The notes under the pieces are model-generated. The model saw only the letters and a list, made by a program, of their open reading frames with translations, was not told the origin of the DNA and made no database searches. Positions 53,816-62,505 of a stretch of 64,000 nt of DNA are shown here, in pieces. Position 1 is the stretch's first letter. Each line of letters opens with the position of its first letter. Source of the stretch: Oleiharenicola lentus (lineage in GTDB: Bacteria; Verrucomicrobiota; Verrucomicrobiia; Opitutales; Opitutaceae); NCBI RefSeq assembly GCF_004118375.1, contig NZ_SDHX01000002.1, positions 124,001-188,000 on the forward strand. The letters are read 5' to 3'. The position numbers were made by a program, and so were the translations under genes.

Positions 53816-54949
53816 ATGTCCCAGTCCAAAATCCCGTTTCTCGACCTGAAAGCCCACCACGATCCGATACGCCAGGAAGTCATGGCGGCGATGAACGAGG
53901 TTATTGACGCAAACGCCTTCGCCGGCGGTCCCTTCGTCGCTCGCTTTGAGGAGGCCTACGCCAAGTTCTGCGACGCCAAGTTCTGCATCGGCGTTGGCAA
54001 TGGCACGGACTCGCTCTGGTTCTCACTCCTTGCCCTGGGCGTCGGTCCCGGCGATGAGGTCATCACCGTGCCCATGACCTTCATGGCCACCGCCGAGGCG
54101 ATCACCTATGCCGGCGCCAAGCCCGTCTTCGTGGATATTGATCCGCAGACCTACACGATCGATCCCACCCAGATCGAGGCCGCCATCACTCCCCGCACCA
54201 AGGCCATCATGCCGGTGCATCTCTTTGGGCAGTGCGCCGACATGGACCCTATCATGGCAATTGCGAAGAAGCACAATCTCTTCGTGGTGGAGGATGCCGC
54301 CCAGGCTCAGGGCACCACCTATCGCGGCCGCAAGGCTGGCACCATTGGCCACGCCGCCTCTTTCAGTTTCTATCCCGGCAAGAACCTTGGCGCCTGGGGC
54401 GAAGCAGGAGCCGTCACCACCAACGACGCCGCTCTTCGCGAAAAGGTGGCCATGTTCCGCGAGCACGGCCAAAAGAAGAAATATTACCACGATGTCGTGG
54501 GCTGGAACGGCCGCATGGACGGTCTTCAGGCCGCGGTCCTTAGCGTGAAGCTCAAGTATCTTGAACAGGCCAACAATCAGCGCCGGCGGGCTGCCGCCCT
54601 TTACAATCAACTGCTCGCGGGGACCCCGGGGGTCACCCTGCCGAGCGAGGCGGCATACGGCCAGTCCATCTACCACATCTACGCCGTGCGTGCTGCCCAT
54701 CGCGATCGCCTGATCCAACTGCTCGGCGAACGTGGCGTCGCCACCGGCATTCACTATCCGGTCCCGGTCCATCTGCAGCAGGCTTACGCCAATCTTGGCT
54801 ACCGCCGTGGCAACTTTCCTGTCAGCGAAGCCTGCGCCGACAGCTTCCTGTCCCTGCCCATGTTTCCCGAGCTGACGAACCAGCAGATCGAAATCGTGGT
54901 CCGGGAGTTCAAGGACTGCCTGCGCCTTGTCGCTGGCGGGGCTGCCTGA
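53816..54949 (+). CDS. DegT/DnrJ/EryC1 sugar aminotransferase, WbpE-like
   Basis: 377 residues, PLP fold type I. IPFLDLKAHHDPIRQEV at the start is the family signature; VVEDAAQAQGTTYRGRKAG holds the PLP-ring Asp; the Schiff-base Lys is in SFYPGKNLGAWGEAG near residue 186. C-terminal YPVPVHLQQAY completes the pattern. Expected reaction: amination of the 3-keto sugar made by the WbpB-like enzyme. It starts four bases after heptamer array H5. Confidence 0.93.
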   Translation: MSQSKIPFLDLKAHHDPIRQEVMAAMNEVIDANAFAGGPFVARFEEAYAKFCDAKFCIGVGNGTDSLWFSLLALGVGPGDEVITVPMTFMATAEAITYAGAKPVFVDIDPQTYTIDPTQIEAAITPRTKAIMPVHLFGQCADMDPIMAIAKKHNLFVVEDAAQAQGTTYRGRKAGTIGHAASFSFYPGKNLGAWGEAGAVTTNDAALREKVAMFREHGQKKKYYHDVVGWNGRMDGLQAAVLSVKLKYLEQANNQRRRAAALYNQLLAGTPGVTLPSEAAYGQSIYHIYAVRAAHRDRLIQLLGERGVATGIHYPVPVHLQQAYANLGYRRGNFPVSEACADSFLSLPMFPELTNQQIEIVVREFKDCLRLVAGGAA

Positions 54950-54964
54950 TCGCGGCCAGCCTGC

Positions 54965-56056
54965 TTGTGCAATGTGATACCGGTCTCGAGCACCTCTCCT
55001 GCTCCGGGCACGCCCGGTATCAACCAGCTGGATCCCCGGAAGCATGCCGCGTGGGACGATAACGTGCGCACCTTGGAAGGTGCGACATTCTTCCACTCGG
55101 CGGCCTGGGCCCGAGTGCTGCAGGAGGCCTACGGCTACCAGCCGCACTACCTCACTAAGAGCGATGCGACGGGAAAATTGACCGCCCTCCTGCCCCTGAT
55201 GGAGGTATCCAGCTGGCTGACGGGAAAACGCGGCGTTGGCCTCCCTTTCACCGACCTAGTGGAGCCACTTTGCTCCGATCCCGCAAACTTCCGCGAGCTG
55301 ATCGACGCAGCCCTGGCCTTGGGCCGCGCGCGCGGATGGAAATACCTCGAGTGCCGGGGCGGAAAATCTTGGCAGCCCGAAGCTCCGGCCTCGACCAGTT
55401 TCCTGCGCCATACACTGACCTTGAACGTCGGCGAAGCCACCCTGCTGGCTGGGTTTGACGATTCTGTGCGTCGCGCCATGCGCAAGGCCGAGCGCAGCGG
55501 CGTGAAAGTGGAGTTCTCCCGCTCCCCTGAGGCGATGAATGCCTTTTATGGGCTCATGTGCCAGACCCGCCGCCGTCATGGCGTGCCGCCCCAGCCCTAT
55601 CGCTTTTTCACGAACATCCAGCGTTATATCTTGGCTGAGCGGGAGCAGGGCTGGATCGTGCTCGGCCGGGATGCGAGCGGACTGCCCGTAGCCGGCGCGA
55701 TCTTCCTGCATTTCAACCGGCGGGCCATCTACAAATTCGGCGCCTCCGATGAGAACCGACAGGAGCTGCGAGCCAACAATCTGGTTTTCTGGCGGAGCAT
55801 CCAGCATTATGCCAACGCAGGCTTTCTCGAAATGGATTTCGGCCGCACCTCCCTCGGCAACGAAGGACTGCGAAAATTCAAACTTGGTTGGGGCACGCGG
55901 GAAGAGTCGGTCGAATACACCCGGTTTGATTTTCGGACATCTGGCCATGTTACGGCCAAGGATGAAGCCCAGGGCTGGCATAACCAAATTTTCCGAAACC
56001 TGCCCCTGCCTCTGTCGCGCCTGGCCGGCCGCTTCCTTTACCGCCACATTGCCTAG
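54965..56056 (+). CDS. FemAB/GNAT-like protein of exosortase-type polysaccharide loci
   Basis: 363 residues. A double GNAT fold of the FemAB family: FFHSAAWARVLQEAYGYQPHYL, RAMRKAERSGVKVEF, FYGLMCQTRRRHGVPPQPY, YKFGASDENRQELRANNLVFW, and FDFGRTS are all in place and match the FemAB-related proteins of XrtA/PEP-CTERM loci. Likely transfers an amino acid or acyl group during polymer synthesis. The start is uncertain: TTG at 54965 or GTG at 54974; no ATG precedes the conserved region. It lies 15 bases after the aminotransferase gene. Confidence 0.85.
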   Translation: MCNVIPVSSTSPAPGTPGINQLDPRKHAAWDDNVRTLEGATFFHSAAWARVLQEAYGYQPHYLTKSDATGKLTALLPLMEVSSWLTGKRGVGLPFTDLVEPLCSDPANFRELIDAALALGRARGWKYLECRGGKSWQPEAPASTSFLRHTLTLNVGEATLLAGFDDSVRRAMRKAERSGVKVEFSRSPEAMNAFYGLMCQTRRRHGVPPQPYRFFTNIQRYILAEREQGWIVLGRDASGLPVAGAIFLHFNRRAIYKFGASDENRQELRANNLVFWRSIQHYANAGFLEMDFGRTSLGNEGLRKFKLGWGTREESVEYTRFDFRTSGHVTAKDEAQGWHNQIFRNLPLPLSRLAGRFLYRHIA

Positions 56057-56634
56057 GCGCGGCAAGCCGCGCCGTAGGCGGGAGGAGGAATCACGGAGAA
56101 AGGAGCATGGAAGACGGAATCCTTTGTCCCTTGTCTCTGGTCCTTGGTCCTTTGTTCCGCCCTCCGTCCACTGTCCACCGTCCGACCCGTTGTCCGTAGT
56201 CAGTGGTCAGTAGTCCGATCTCCGAACTCCGATCTCCTGTCTCCGTCCTCCCTCCTCCCTTCTCCTTTCTCCTGCGCACCACGCGCGCCCGCCTCCGGTT
56301 TCCGATTTCAGGTTTCAGCTTTCAAGTTTCAGTCCTCCGCCCTTGTTACTTGATACTTGTTCCTTGTTACTTCGCTTCACACTTCTGCCTTAGTCCATGG
56401 TCCCTCGTCCCCGGTCCTTTGTTCCGCCCTCCGCCCTACCCTCCTCCGGTCTCCGGTCTCCCTAGTCCGTAGTGACTAGTCACTTGATGCTAGTCGCTAG
56501 TCCCTGGTCCTTGGTCCTTCCTCCCTGCTCCCTTCTCCCGGCGCGCCCCGCCGCGCCTCCGATTCCCATGGACGACCCCTCGTTTGGCCCCTTAACTTTC
56601 CCCATCTCTTTCCCGCGACATCCGGATTCCACGA
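56057..56634. other. Repeat-filled spacer before the Wzc-like gene
   Basis: 578 bases without a gene, nearly all heptamer-type sequence (see array H6); begins with the hairpin GGCGCGGC-AA-GCCGCGCC (56056-56073) just after the FemAB stop codon. Confidence 0.85.
56105..56560. repeat. Heptanucleotide tandem array H6
   Basis: The longest array. Runs include CCTTTGT CCCTTGT CTCTGGT CCTTGGT CCTTTGT; AGTCAGT GGTCAGT AGTCCGA TCTCCGA ACTCCGA TCTCCTG; and CTAGTCG CTAGTCC CTGGTCC TTGGTCC TTCCTCC. Positions 56332-56361 are identical over 30 bases to 53654-53683 in array H5. Confidence 0.93.
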
Positions 56635-58866
56635 ATGGCCACTCCCACCACCAATCCCACCGCCACATTCAAGATCAGCGACCTCTACTACGTCCTGTTC
56701 CGTCACAAGTGGAAGATCATCATCTGCACCATGCTCGGCTTGGGAGCAGCCGCCGCGGTTTATAAGCTCAAACCGCCCCCCTACCAATCACGCGCCAATC
56801 TCTTGATCCGCTTCGTTATCAGCGAGGGGCGCTCGATGGATCCCGGGGCCAACGACACGATCACCATGTCCCCGGATGGCCGCGGCGCCACGGTCCTGAA
56901 TTCCGAGCTCCAGATCTTTACCAGCCGGGATCTGGCCGAGACCGTCGCCCGCAATGTCGGTCCGGATAAAGTGCTAACTGGCATCAGTGATTCCAAATCT
57001 CTCGCTGAAGCCACAAGCGTTGTTCGCGCTGGATTATTTGCGGAGACTCCTCGCAACAGCAGCACGATTGAGGCCTACGTCACTCACCCCAATGCCGAAA
57101 TGGCGCAGGCCATCATGCGGGAGTACGTCAACGCTTACCTCAAACGTCACCAGGAAATCCACCGCGCCGCCGGCATGGTCGGCGAATTTCTGGCCCAGGA
57201 GACCGACCAGTTGCGGGCCCGGCTTACGCAGACTGAGGAACAGCTCCGGGCGGTGAATGCCAAGGCCGGGGTCGTTTCCCTGGAGGCCTCGAAGCAGGCC
57301 TATGCCGACCAGATGAACCGCATTCGCGACGCCATTTTCACCGCCCAGGCGGAACTCGCTGGCCGGATCTCCGTGTATGAGCAGATGACAAAACTCCTCC
57401 AGCCCGCCGCCGCGGAGGCCACCGCGACCGAGCCGGCCCCTGTGCCGCCCGCACAGATTGAGGCCTATCAGCGCGTCCTGGCCCAGATCAGCCAGTTGCG
57501 GGGCCGGGAGGCCGAGCTGTTGAACTATTTTAAGGAGGGCTCCGCGCGCATTCAGGAAGTGCGGGCCCAGGTGGCCGAGGCCGAGGCTTCACGCCAGCAG
57601 CTGATTGCCGCCCACCCCGGGCTCGCGCGCGTGAACACCGCCGTGGTGGTGGCGGCGGGCAACCGCCCCGGCGGCTACGATCCCGTGACGGAAGGCGCCC
57701 AGATCACCGCTCTGCAAGCGAGACTCAAAGCCCTCAACGCGCAGATGGAGCAGGTTCGAGCCGAGGCGGCCAACCTCGACCAACTGGAAGTATCCATCCT
57801 CGAACTGCGTCGCCGCAAGGAACTCGAGGAAACCAATTACCGCCGCTATGCCGCGAGCCTGGAGCAACAGCGCATCAAGGAAGCCATGGGCGACGGCAAG
57901 GTTTCGAATATCAGCATCGTGCAGTCCGCCACCCCGGCGGCGCAAGACTGGATGCCACTGCGCAAGCTCACCGCCGGCATCGCCGCCGCTGGTTTGATTC
58001 TGGGTCTGGCTTGGGCCTTCCTCATCGAGATGTTCCTCGATCACTCCATCCGGCGCCCGGGCGAGGTGGAACGCACCCTGCGCGCCCCCCTCTTCATCGC
58101 CATTCCCCGGCTCAAGACCGCCCTTGCCGCAGGTAAAAGCCGGCGAAAACTGTTGCCGGCTGCGGGCAGCAAGCCGGTGGGCGACGCCGACCAAAACGCC
58201 GCCGGGTCGGGGAATGGGATGTCTTTGGCCACAACCGAGCTGGAACCCTTCCATCAAACCCTGCGCGACCGCTTGATCAGCTACTTCGAGAGCATCAACC
58301 TCCGGCACAAACCCAAGCTGATCGCCGTGACTGGACTGGGGCGCAGCTCGGGCGTCACCACCACCGCCTCCGGCTTGGCCCGTTCCTTGTCCGAGACCGG
58401 CGAGGGCAACGTCCTCCTCGTGGACATGACCCAGGGCCAGGGCTCCGCCCAGCACTTCCAGCGCGGCACCCAGATCGGCTTGGACCAGCTGCTCGACACC
58501 CGCAACTCGGCATTTGTCCGCGACAACCTCTACGTCGTCAGCGAAAGTTCCGGCGGCGAGCGTCTCGCCAAGGGCCTCCCCCAGCGTTTCAACCAGCTCG
58601 TGCCGAAGCTCAAGGCCAGCGACTTCGACTACATCATTTTCGACATGCCGCCGGTGAACCAGATCAGTATCACCCCCCGCCTCGCCCAGTTCATGGATAT
58701 GACCCTCCTCGTGGTAGAATCCGAAAAAACCGACCGCCATGTCGCGGAACGCGCCGCGGAGCTTCTGACCCAAGCCAAGACCAATGTCGGCGTCGTGCTC
58801 AACAAAAACAATCCCTACGTTCCCGCCCGACTGCAACAGGACAGCAATTTTTTCCTGGGCGCATGA
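56635..58866 (+). CDS. Wzc-like chain-length/tyrosine-kinase-type protein with degenerate ATP site
   Basis: 743 residues. Wzz domain with two membrane helices (about 26-45 and 443-465) around a periplasmic coiled-coil region, then a cytoplasmic BY-kinase-like domain from about 555. The Walker A position reads TGLGRSSGVTTT: the catalytic Lys of GxGKT is Val. Walker A' reads LLVDMTQGQ (normally D-A-D), while Walker B FDYIIFDMPP keeps its Asp. The C-terminal Tyr cluster of true BY-kinases is absent. It therefore probably works as a structural co-polymerase without kinase activity. It controls polymer length or export together with the Wza-like lipoprotein. Confidence 0.87.
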   Translation: MATPTTNPTATFKISDLYYVLFRHKWKIIICTMLGLGAAAAVYKLKPPPYQSRANLLIRFVISEGRSMDPGANDTITMSPDGRGATVLNSELQIFTSRDLAETVARNVGPDKVLTGISDSKSLAEATSVVRAGLFAETPRNSSTIEAYVTHPNAEMAQAIMREYVNAYLKRHQEIHRAAGMVGEFLAQETDQLRARLTQTEEQLRAVNAKAGVVSLEASKQAYADQMNRIRDAIFTAQAELAGRISVYEQMTKLLQPAAAEATATEPAPVPPAQIEAYQRVLAQISQLRGREAELLNYFKEGSARIQEVRAQVAEAEASRQQLIAAHPGLARVNTAVVVAAGNRPGGYDPVTEGAQITALQARLKALNAQMEQVRAEAANLDQLEVSILELRRRKELEETNYRRYAASLEQQRIKEAMGDGKVSNISIVQSATPAAQDWMPLRKLTAGIAAAGLILGLAWAFLIEMFLDHSIRRPGEVERTLRAPLFIAIPRLKTALAAGKSRRKLLPAAGSKPVGDADQNAAGSGNGMSLATTELEPFHQTLRDRLISYFESINLRHKPKLIAVTGLGRSSGVTTTASGLARSLSETGEGNVLLVDMTQGQGSAQHFQRGTQIGLDQLLDTRNSAFVRDNLYVVSESSGGERLAKGLPQRFNQLVPKLKASDFDYIIFDMPPVNQISITPRLAQFMDMTLLVVESEKTDRHVAERAAELLTQAKTNVGVVLNKNNPYVPARLQQDSNFFLGA

Positions 58867-59106
58867 TGCGAGCTCCACGCGGCGGCTCATTCGCGGCATC
58901 TCCACGCATACAGGGAGCCGCCGGTAGCGATGTTCTCGCTGGCGCTGGAACCATGGGCGGGATCATCCTACTGGCCATTCCCCAACACCAGACTGGTATG
59001 ATCCTAGGCCGCCTCGTTCACCCGCCGAGAAAACGCTTCACCGCCGCTGCCCGCAGCTGACAAACATCGCCAACGGAAACCTCTCACCCAGTCCGAATTC
59101 TGACCG

Positions 59107-61260
59107 ATGCTGCATCGCCGACTCTACTACCTCCTGAAGCCTTTTCTTCCCTGGAGCCTGCGCATGGGCTTTCGCCGGATTCTCGCGCGGCGCCTGCGCC
59201 GCATCCATTCCGCGGTCTGGCCGATCCAGGCCAACGCCGCCACCAAACCGACCGGCTGGCCCGGCTGGCCCGAAAACAGTCAGTTTGCCTTCGTGATCAC
59301 CCACGATGTGGAAGGCCCCGAAGGGCTCGCGAAATGCCGGCAGCTCGCGGAGCTTGAGATGGAGATGGGTGTTCGCTCCTGTTTCAACTTCATCCCGGAG
59401 GGGCCGTATGCCGTGCCGCCGGAATTGCGCGCCTGGCTGGTTGGGAACGGCTTCGAAGTCGGGGTCCATGACCTCCGGCACGACGGTCACCTGTATGATT
59501 CGCGCCGCGGGTTCGAGGAGCAGGCCGTCCGGATCAACCATCACCTGCAGGACTGGGGGGCCTCGGGGTTTCGCGCCGGGTTCATGCTGCGAAACCTCGA
59601 GTGGTTGCACGACCTCAAGATCGAATACGACTCCTCCACCTTCGACACGGATCCCTTCGAACCCCAGTCTTCGGGCGCCGGCACCATTTTCCCGTTTTGG
59701 GTCTCAGCTCCGCCGCCGCGCACCGTGTCCGCCAACGGGAGATACCTCACGCCGCCACCAAATACCTCGGGCTACATCGAGCTGCCCTACACCCTCCCGC
59801 AGGACTCGACCCTGTTCCTGCTGCTTCGTGAAACCTCGCCCGAGATCTGGTTGCGCAAGCTGGACTGGGTTGCCGGCCACGGGGGCATGGCACTCGTCAA
59901 TGTCCATCCCGACTATGTCCGTTTCGACGGTGAGGCCGCGAGCCCGCGCACCTTTCCGGTGTCCTATTACCGCGAACTGCTCGCGCATGTCCGCCGCCAG
60001 CACACCGGCAGATACTGGCAGGCCCTGCCCGGCCAGGTGTCGCGCTTCGCCCGCGGCCTGAGCCCGCTCCCCGCCCTGCCGCGCCCGCGCAGGATCTGCA
60101 TGATCAGCCATTCGTTCTACGAAAGCGACAACCGCGTGACCCGCTATGCGGAGGCCCTCGCGGCTCGCGGCGACCATGTTGACATTCTCGCCCTCCGCCG
60201 GTCCGCCGATCTGCCCCGCCAGGAAACGATTCAAAATGTGTGCGTGCATCGCCTGCAGGACCGCTTTGGCAAAAACGAGCAGTCGAAGCTGTCCTACCTG
60301 TGGCCGCTGCTGCGCTTCCTCCTCGCCTCCTTCTGGTGGCTGACGCGCAGCCACGCCCGCCGGCGCTACGACCTGATCCACGTCCACAACATCCCCGACT
60401 TCCTGATCTTCGCGGCCTTGTATCCGAAGATGACCGGCACGCCCGTCATCCTCGACATCCACGACATCGTGCCGGAATTTTTCACCAGCAAGTTCGGCCA
60501 GCGCGCGTCCGGGGTTTCCTTCACCTTGCTCAAGCTGATGGAGCGCTGCTCCGCCGCCCTGGCAAACCATGTGATCATCGCCAATCATCTTTGGCTCGAC
60601 ACCTACACCGGGCGCACCGGCACCCGGGATCGCAGCACCGCGTTCATCAACTACGTTGATTCCCAGGTTTTCGTTCCCGCTCCCGCCCCGCGCGACGACG
60701 GGAAAAAAGTGGTGATTTTCCCGGGCGGACTGCAATGGCACCAGGGCCTGGACATTGCCATCCGTGCGTTTCCGGCGGTGCGCGCGGCCGTGCCCGGGGC
60801 GGAATTCCACATCTACGGCGACGGCAACGCCAAGGAATCCCTCGTCGCCCTGACCCGCGATCTCGGCCTCGACGGTTGCGTCCGCTTTTTCGAACCGACC
60901 AATGTCCGCAAGGTCGCCGCCATCATGGCCCGGGCGGACCTCGGCGTCGTGCCGAAGCGCGCCGACTCCTTTGGCAACGAGGCCTACAGCACCAAGATCA
61001 TGGAATTCATGTCGGTCGGCGTTCCCGCCGTGGTGTCCAGCACCAAGATTGACCGGTATTACTTCGACGACACGGTGGTGCGCTTCTTCCCCTCCGGCAA
61101 TGTCGAGGCCCTCGTCGCGGCCCTGATCAGCCTGTTGAGCGATGCGGAGCTGCACCGGCGGCAGGCGGCCGCCGGACTGGAGTATGCCCGGCTGAACTGT
61201 TGGGAAACCCGCAAGCATGACTATCTCGGCCTGGTTGATCGCCTGAGTCCCTTCTGCTGA
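59107..61260 (+). CDS. Polysaccharide deacetylase fused to a GT4 glycosyltransferase
   Basis: 717 residues in two parts. Residues about 60-310 are a NodB-like deacetylase: FVITHDVEGPEG (catalytic and metal Asp) and GVHDLRHDGHLYD (metal His). Residues about 330-717 are a GT-B glycosyltransferase family 4: MISHSFYESDNRVTRYAEAL, YDLIHVHNIPDFLIF, and VVPKRADSFGNEAYSTKIMEFMSVGVPAV (nucleotide-sugar Glu). A 240-base gap precedes it. The fusion suggests that one enzyme adds a sugar and removes an acetyl group in the same pathway. Confidence 0.9.
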   Translation: MLHRRLYYLLKPFLPWSLRMGFRRILARRLRRIHSAVWPIQANAATKPTGWPGWPENSQFAFVITHDVEGPEGLAKCRQLAELEMEMGVRSCFNFIPEGPYAVPPELRAWLVGNGFEVGVHDLRHDGHLYDSRRGFEEQAVRINHHLQDWGASGFRAGFMLRNLEWLHDLKIEYDSSTFDTDPFEPQSSGAGTIFPFWVSAPPPRTVSANGRYLTPPPNTSGYIELPYTLPQDSTLFLLLRETSPEIWLRKLDWVAGHGGMALVNVHPDYVRFDGEAASPRTFPVSYYRELLAHVRRQHTGRYWQALPGQVSRFARGLSPLPALPRPRRICMISHSFYESDNRVTRYAEALAARGDHVDILALRRSADLPRQETIQNVCVHRLQDRFGKNEQSKLSYLWPLLRFLLASFWWLTRSHARRRYDLIHVHNIPDFLIFAALYPKMTGTPVILDIHDIVPEFFTSKFGQRASGVSFTLLKLMERCSAALANHVIIANHLWLDTYTGRTGTRDRSTAFINYVDSQVFVPAPAPRDDGKKVVIFPGGLQWHQGLDIAIRAFPAVRAAVPGAEFHIYGDGNAKESLVALTRDLGLDGCVRFFEPTNVRKVAAIMARADLGVVPKRADSFGNEAYSTKIMEFMSVGVPAVVSSTKIDRYYFDDTVVRFFPSGNVEALVAALISLLSDAELHRRQAAAGLEYARLNCWETRKHDYLGLVDRLSPFC

Positions 61261-61396
61261 AAGACGGCCCCGGCCCATGCGAAACAGCAATCCAGTCCGC
61301 CATGCCCGACCGCTCCTCCCTGCTCCGGCGCCGGCGCCCGTTGCCGAATCGGACCTCCGGCTTCCGAAACCCCGCCTCCCCCGGTTCTGATTTCCC

Positions 61397-62407
61397 GTGC
61401 GCCTCGACCGCCTGATCTCCCTCGGCCTCGTCGATCCGGTTCTCCGGCTGAAGGGCGCACCCGCCCCAGCAACCGCAGGCCGCGCCGCGGTCAGCCGCCT
61501 GCCCGTCCTCATGTATCACCGGATTGCCGATGATCCTGAGCCGGGCATCTCGCCTTATTACCGCGTGTGCGCTTCGCCGCGGCGCTTTGCCGAGCAGATG
61601 CAATGGCTGGCCGACTTGGGCTATCGGGGCGTGACGCTCAGCGAGGGGTTGCAAGCACTGAAGACACAGGGCGAAGGGGACAAGGTGCAGGGTATGAAAG
61701 AGGAAGTAAGATTCGCGAACGGTGCCGGCACCCAGTCTCCGGCCTCCGGTCTCCAGCCTCCAGCCTCAGGCGCCCCTTCTCCTTTCTCCGCTGCCCTTTC
61801 TCCCCCAACTTCTCAAAAGTTGGTCGCCATTACCTTCGACGACGGTTTCCGCGATTTTCACACGGCCGCCTATCCCGTCCTCGCGCGCCACGGGTTCACG
61901 GCGACCATGTATCTGCCCACGGCCTATGTCGGTGAGACCCGGCTGAGTTTCAAGTCCCACGAGTGCCTGACCTGGCCCGAGGTGCGGGAACTGCGGCGGG
62001 CCGGCATCGAATTCGGGTCGCACACGGTCAGCCACCCGATTCTCGTTCGCCTGGGCTGGCCCGAGATCGGACGCGAACTGCACGACTCCCGGCAAATGAT
62101 CGAACAGCATCTCGGCGCCAGCGTCACCAGCTTTGCCTACCCCTACGCGTTTCCCTCGGCCGACCGGGACTTCACCGCCCGCCTGCGCGAAATGATCGGA
62201 GAGGCCGGTTACGCCACCTGCGCCACCACCGAAATCGGCACGGTGACCGCGGGCGACGATCCGCTGCAGCTGCGCCGGCTGCCGGCCAACGGCTGCGACG
62301 ACTTCCCGCTGCTCCGGGCCAAGGTCTCCGGCGCCTACGACTGGCTTCATTCTGTCCAGAGCGTCTTCAAGCGGCTCAAACCCCGTCCGGCGCGCCCCGC
62401 CGCCTAA
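61397..62407 (+). CDS. Polysaccharide deacetylase carrying a repeat-derived insert
   Basis: 336 residues from a GTG at 61397. NodB-type domain: PVLMYHRIADDPEPGISPYYRV at the start, VAITFDDGFRDF (catalytic Asp-Asp) near 144-155, GSHTVSHPIL (metal His pair) near 213-222, and FAYPYAF. Between the first helix region and the TFDDG strand lies an extra stretch of about 48 residues (91-139). This stretch is Pro/Ser/Ala-rich with a 7-residue periodicity, and is encoded by heptanucleotide repeats (61734-61803) preceded by a purine-rich stretch. In relatives this linker is about 10-15 residues. The insert lies in a surface loop, so activity may survive. Confidence 0.88.
   Translation: MRLDRLISLGLVDPVLRLKGAPAPATAGRAAVSRLPVLMYHRIADDPEPGISPYYRVCASPRRFAEQMQWLADLGYRGVTLSEGLQALKTQGEGDKVQGMKEEVRFANGAGTQSPASGLQPPASGAPSPFSAALSPPTSQKLVAITFDDGFRDFHTAAYPVLARHGFTATMYLPTAYVGETRLSFKSHECLTWPEVRELRRAGIEFGSHTVSHPILVRLGWPEIGRELHDSRQMIEQHLGASVTSFAYPYAFPSADRDFTARLREMIGEAGYATCATTEIGTVTAGDDPLQLRRLPANGCDDFPLLRAKVSGAYDWLHSVQSVFKRLKPRPARPAA
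61727..61803. repeat. Heptanucleotide array H7 inside a coding sequence
   Basis: AGTCTCC GGCCTCC GGTCTCC AGCCTCC AGCCTCA GGCGCCC CTTCTCC TTTCTCC GCTGCCC TTTCTCC (61734-61803), in phase for ten units. Three heptamers make 21 bases, i.e. seven codons, giving the peptide rhythm SPASGLQ / PPASGAP / SPFSAAL. Confidence 0.93.
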
Positions 62408-62505
62408 TGGTGGATTGCATCCCATGCGACACGGCATTTTGAATGCGTCCCGCCCGGGCCTTCCTCCGGATCGCGCGCCCATCTCCTGACCATCGCACCC
62501 GCCCC

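Noticed and set aside
48482-56560. Heptamer arrays considered as CRISPR arrays
   Set aside because: Units are 7 bases with no spacers of constant length, and no cas genes are present.
58863-59060. A 65-residue frame overlapping the Wzc-like stop codon as ATGATG
   Set aside because: The overlap is typical of coupled genes, but the peptide has no recognisable feature and the next gene lies beyond it; not supportable.
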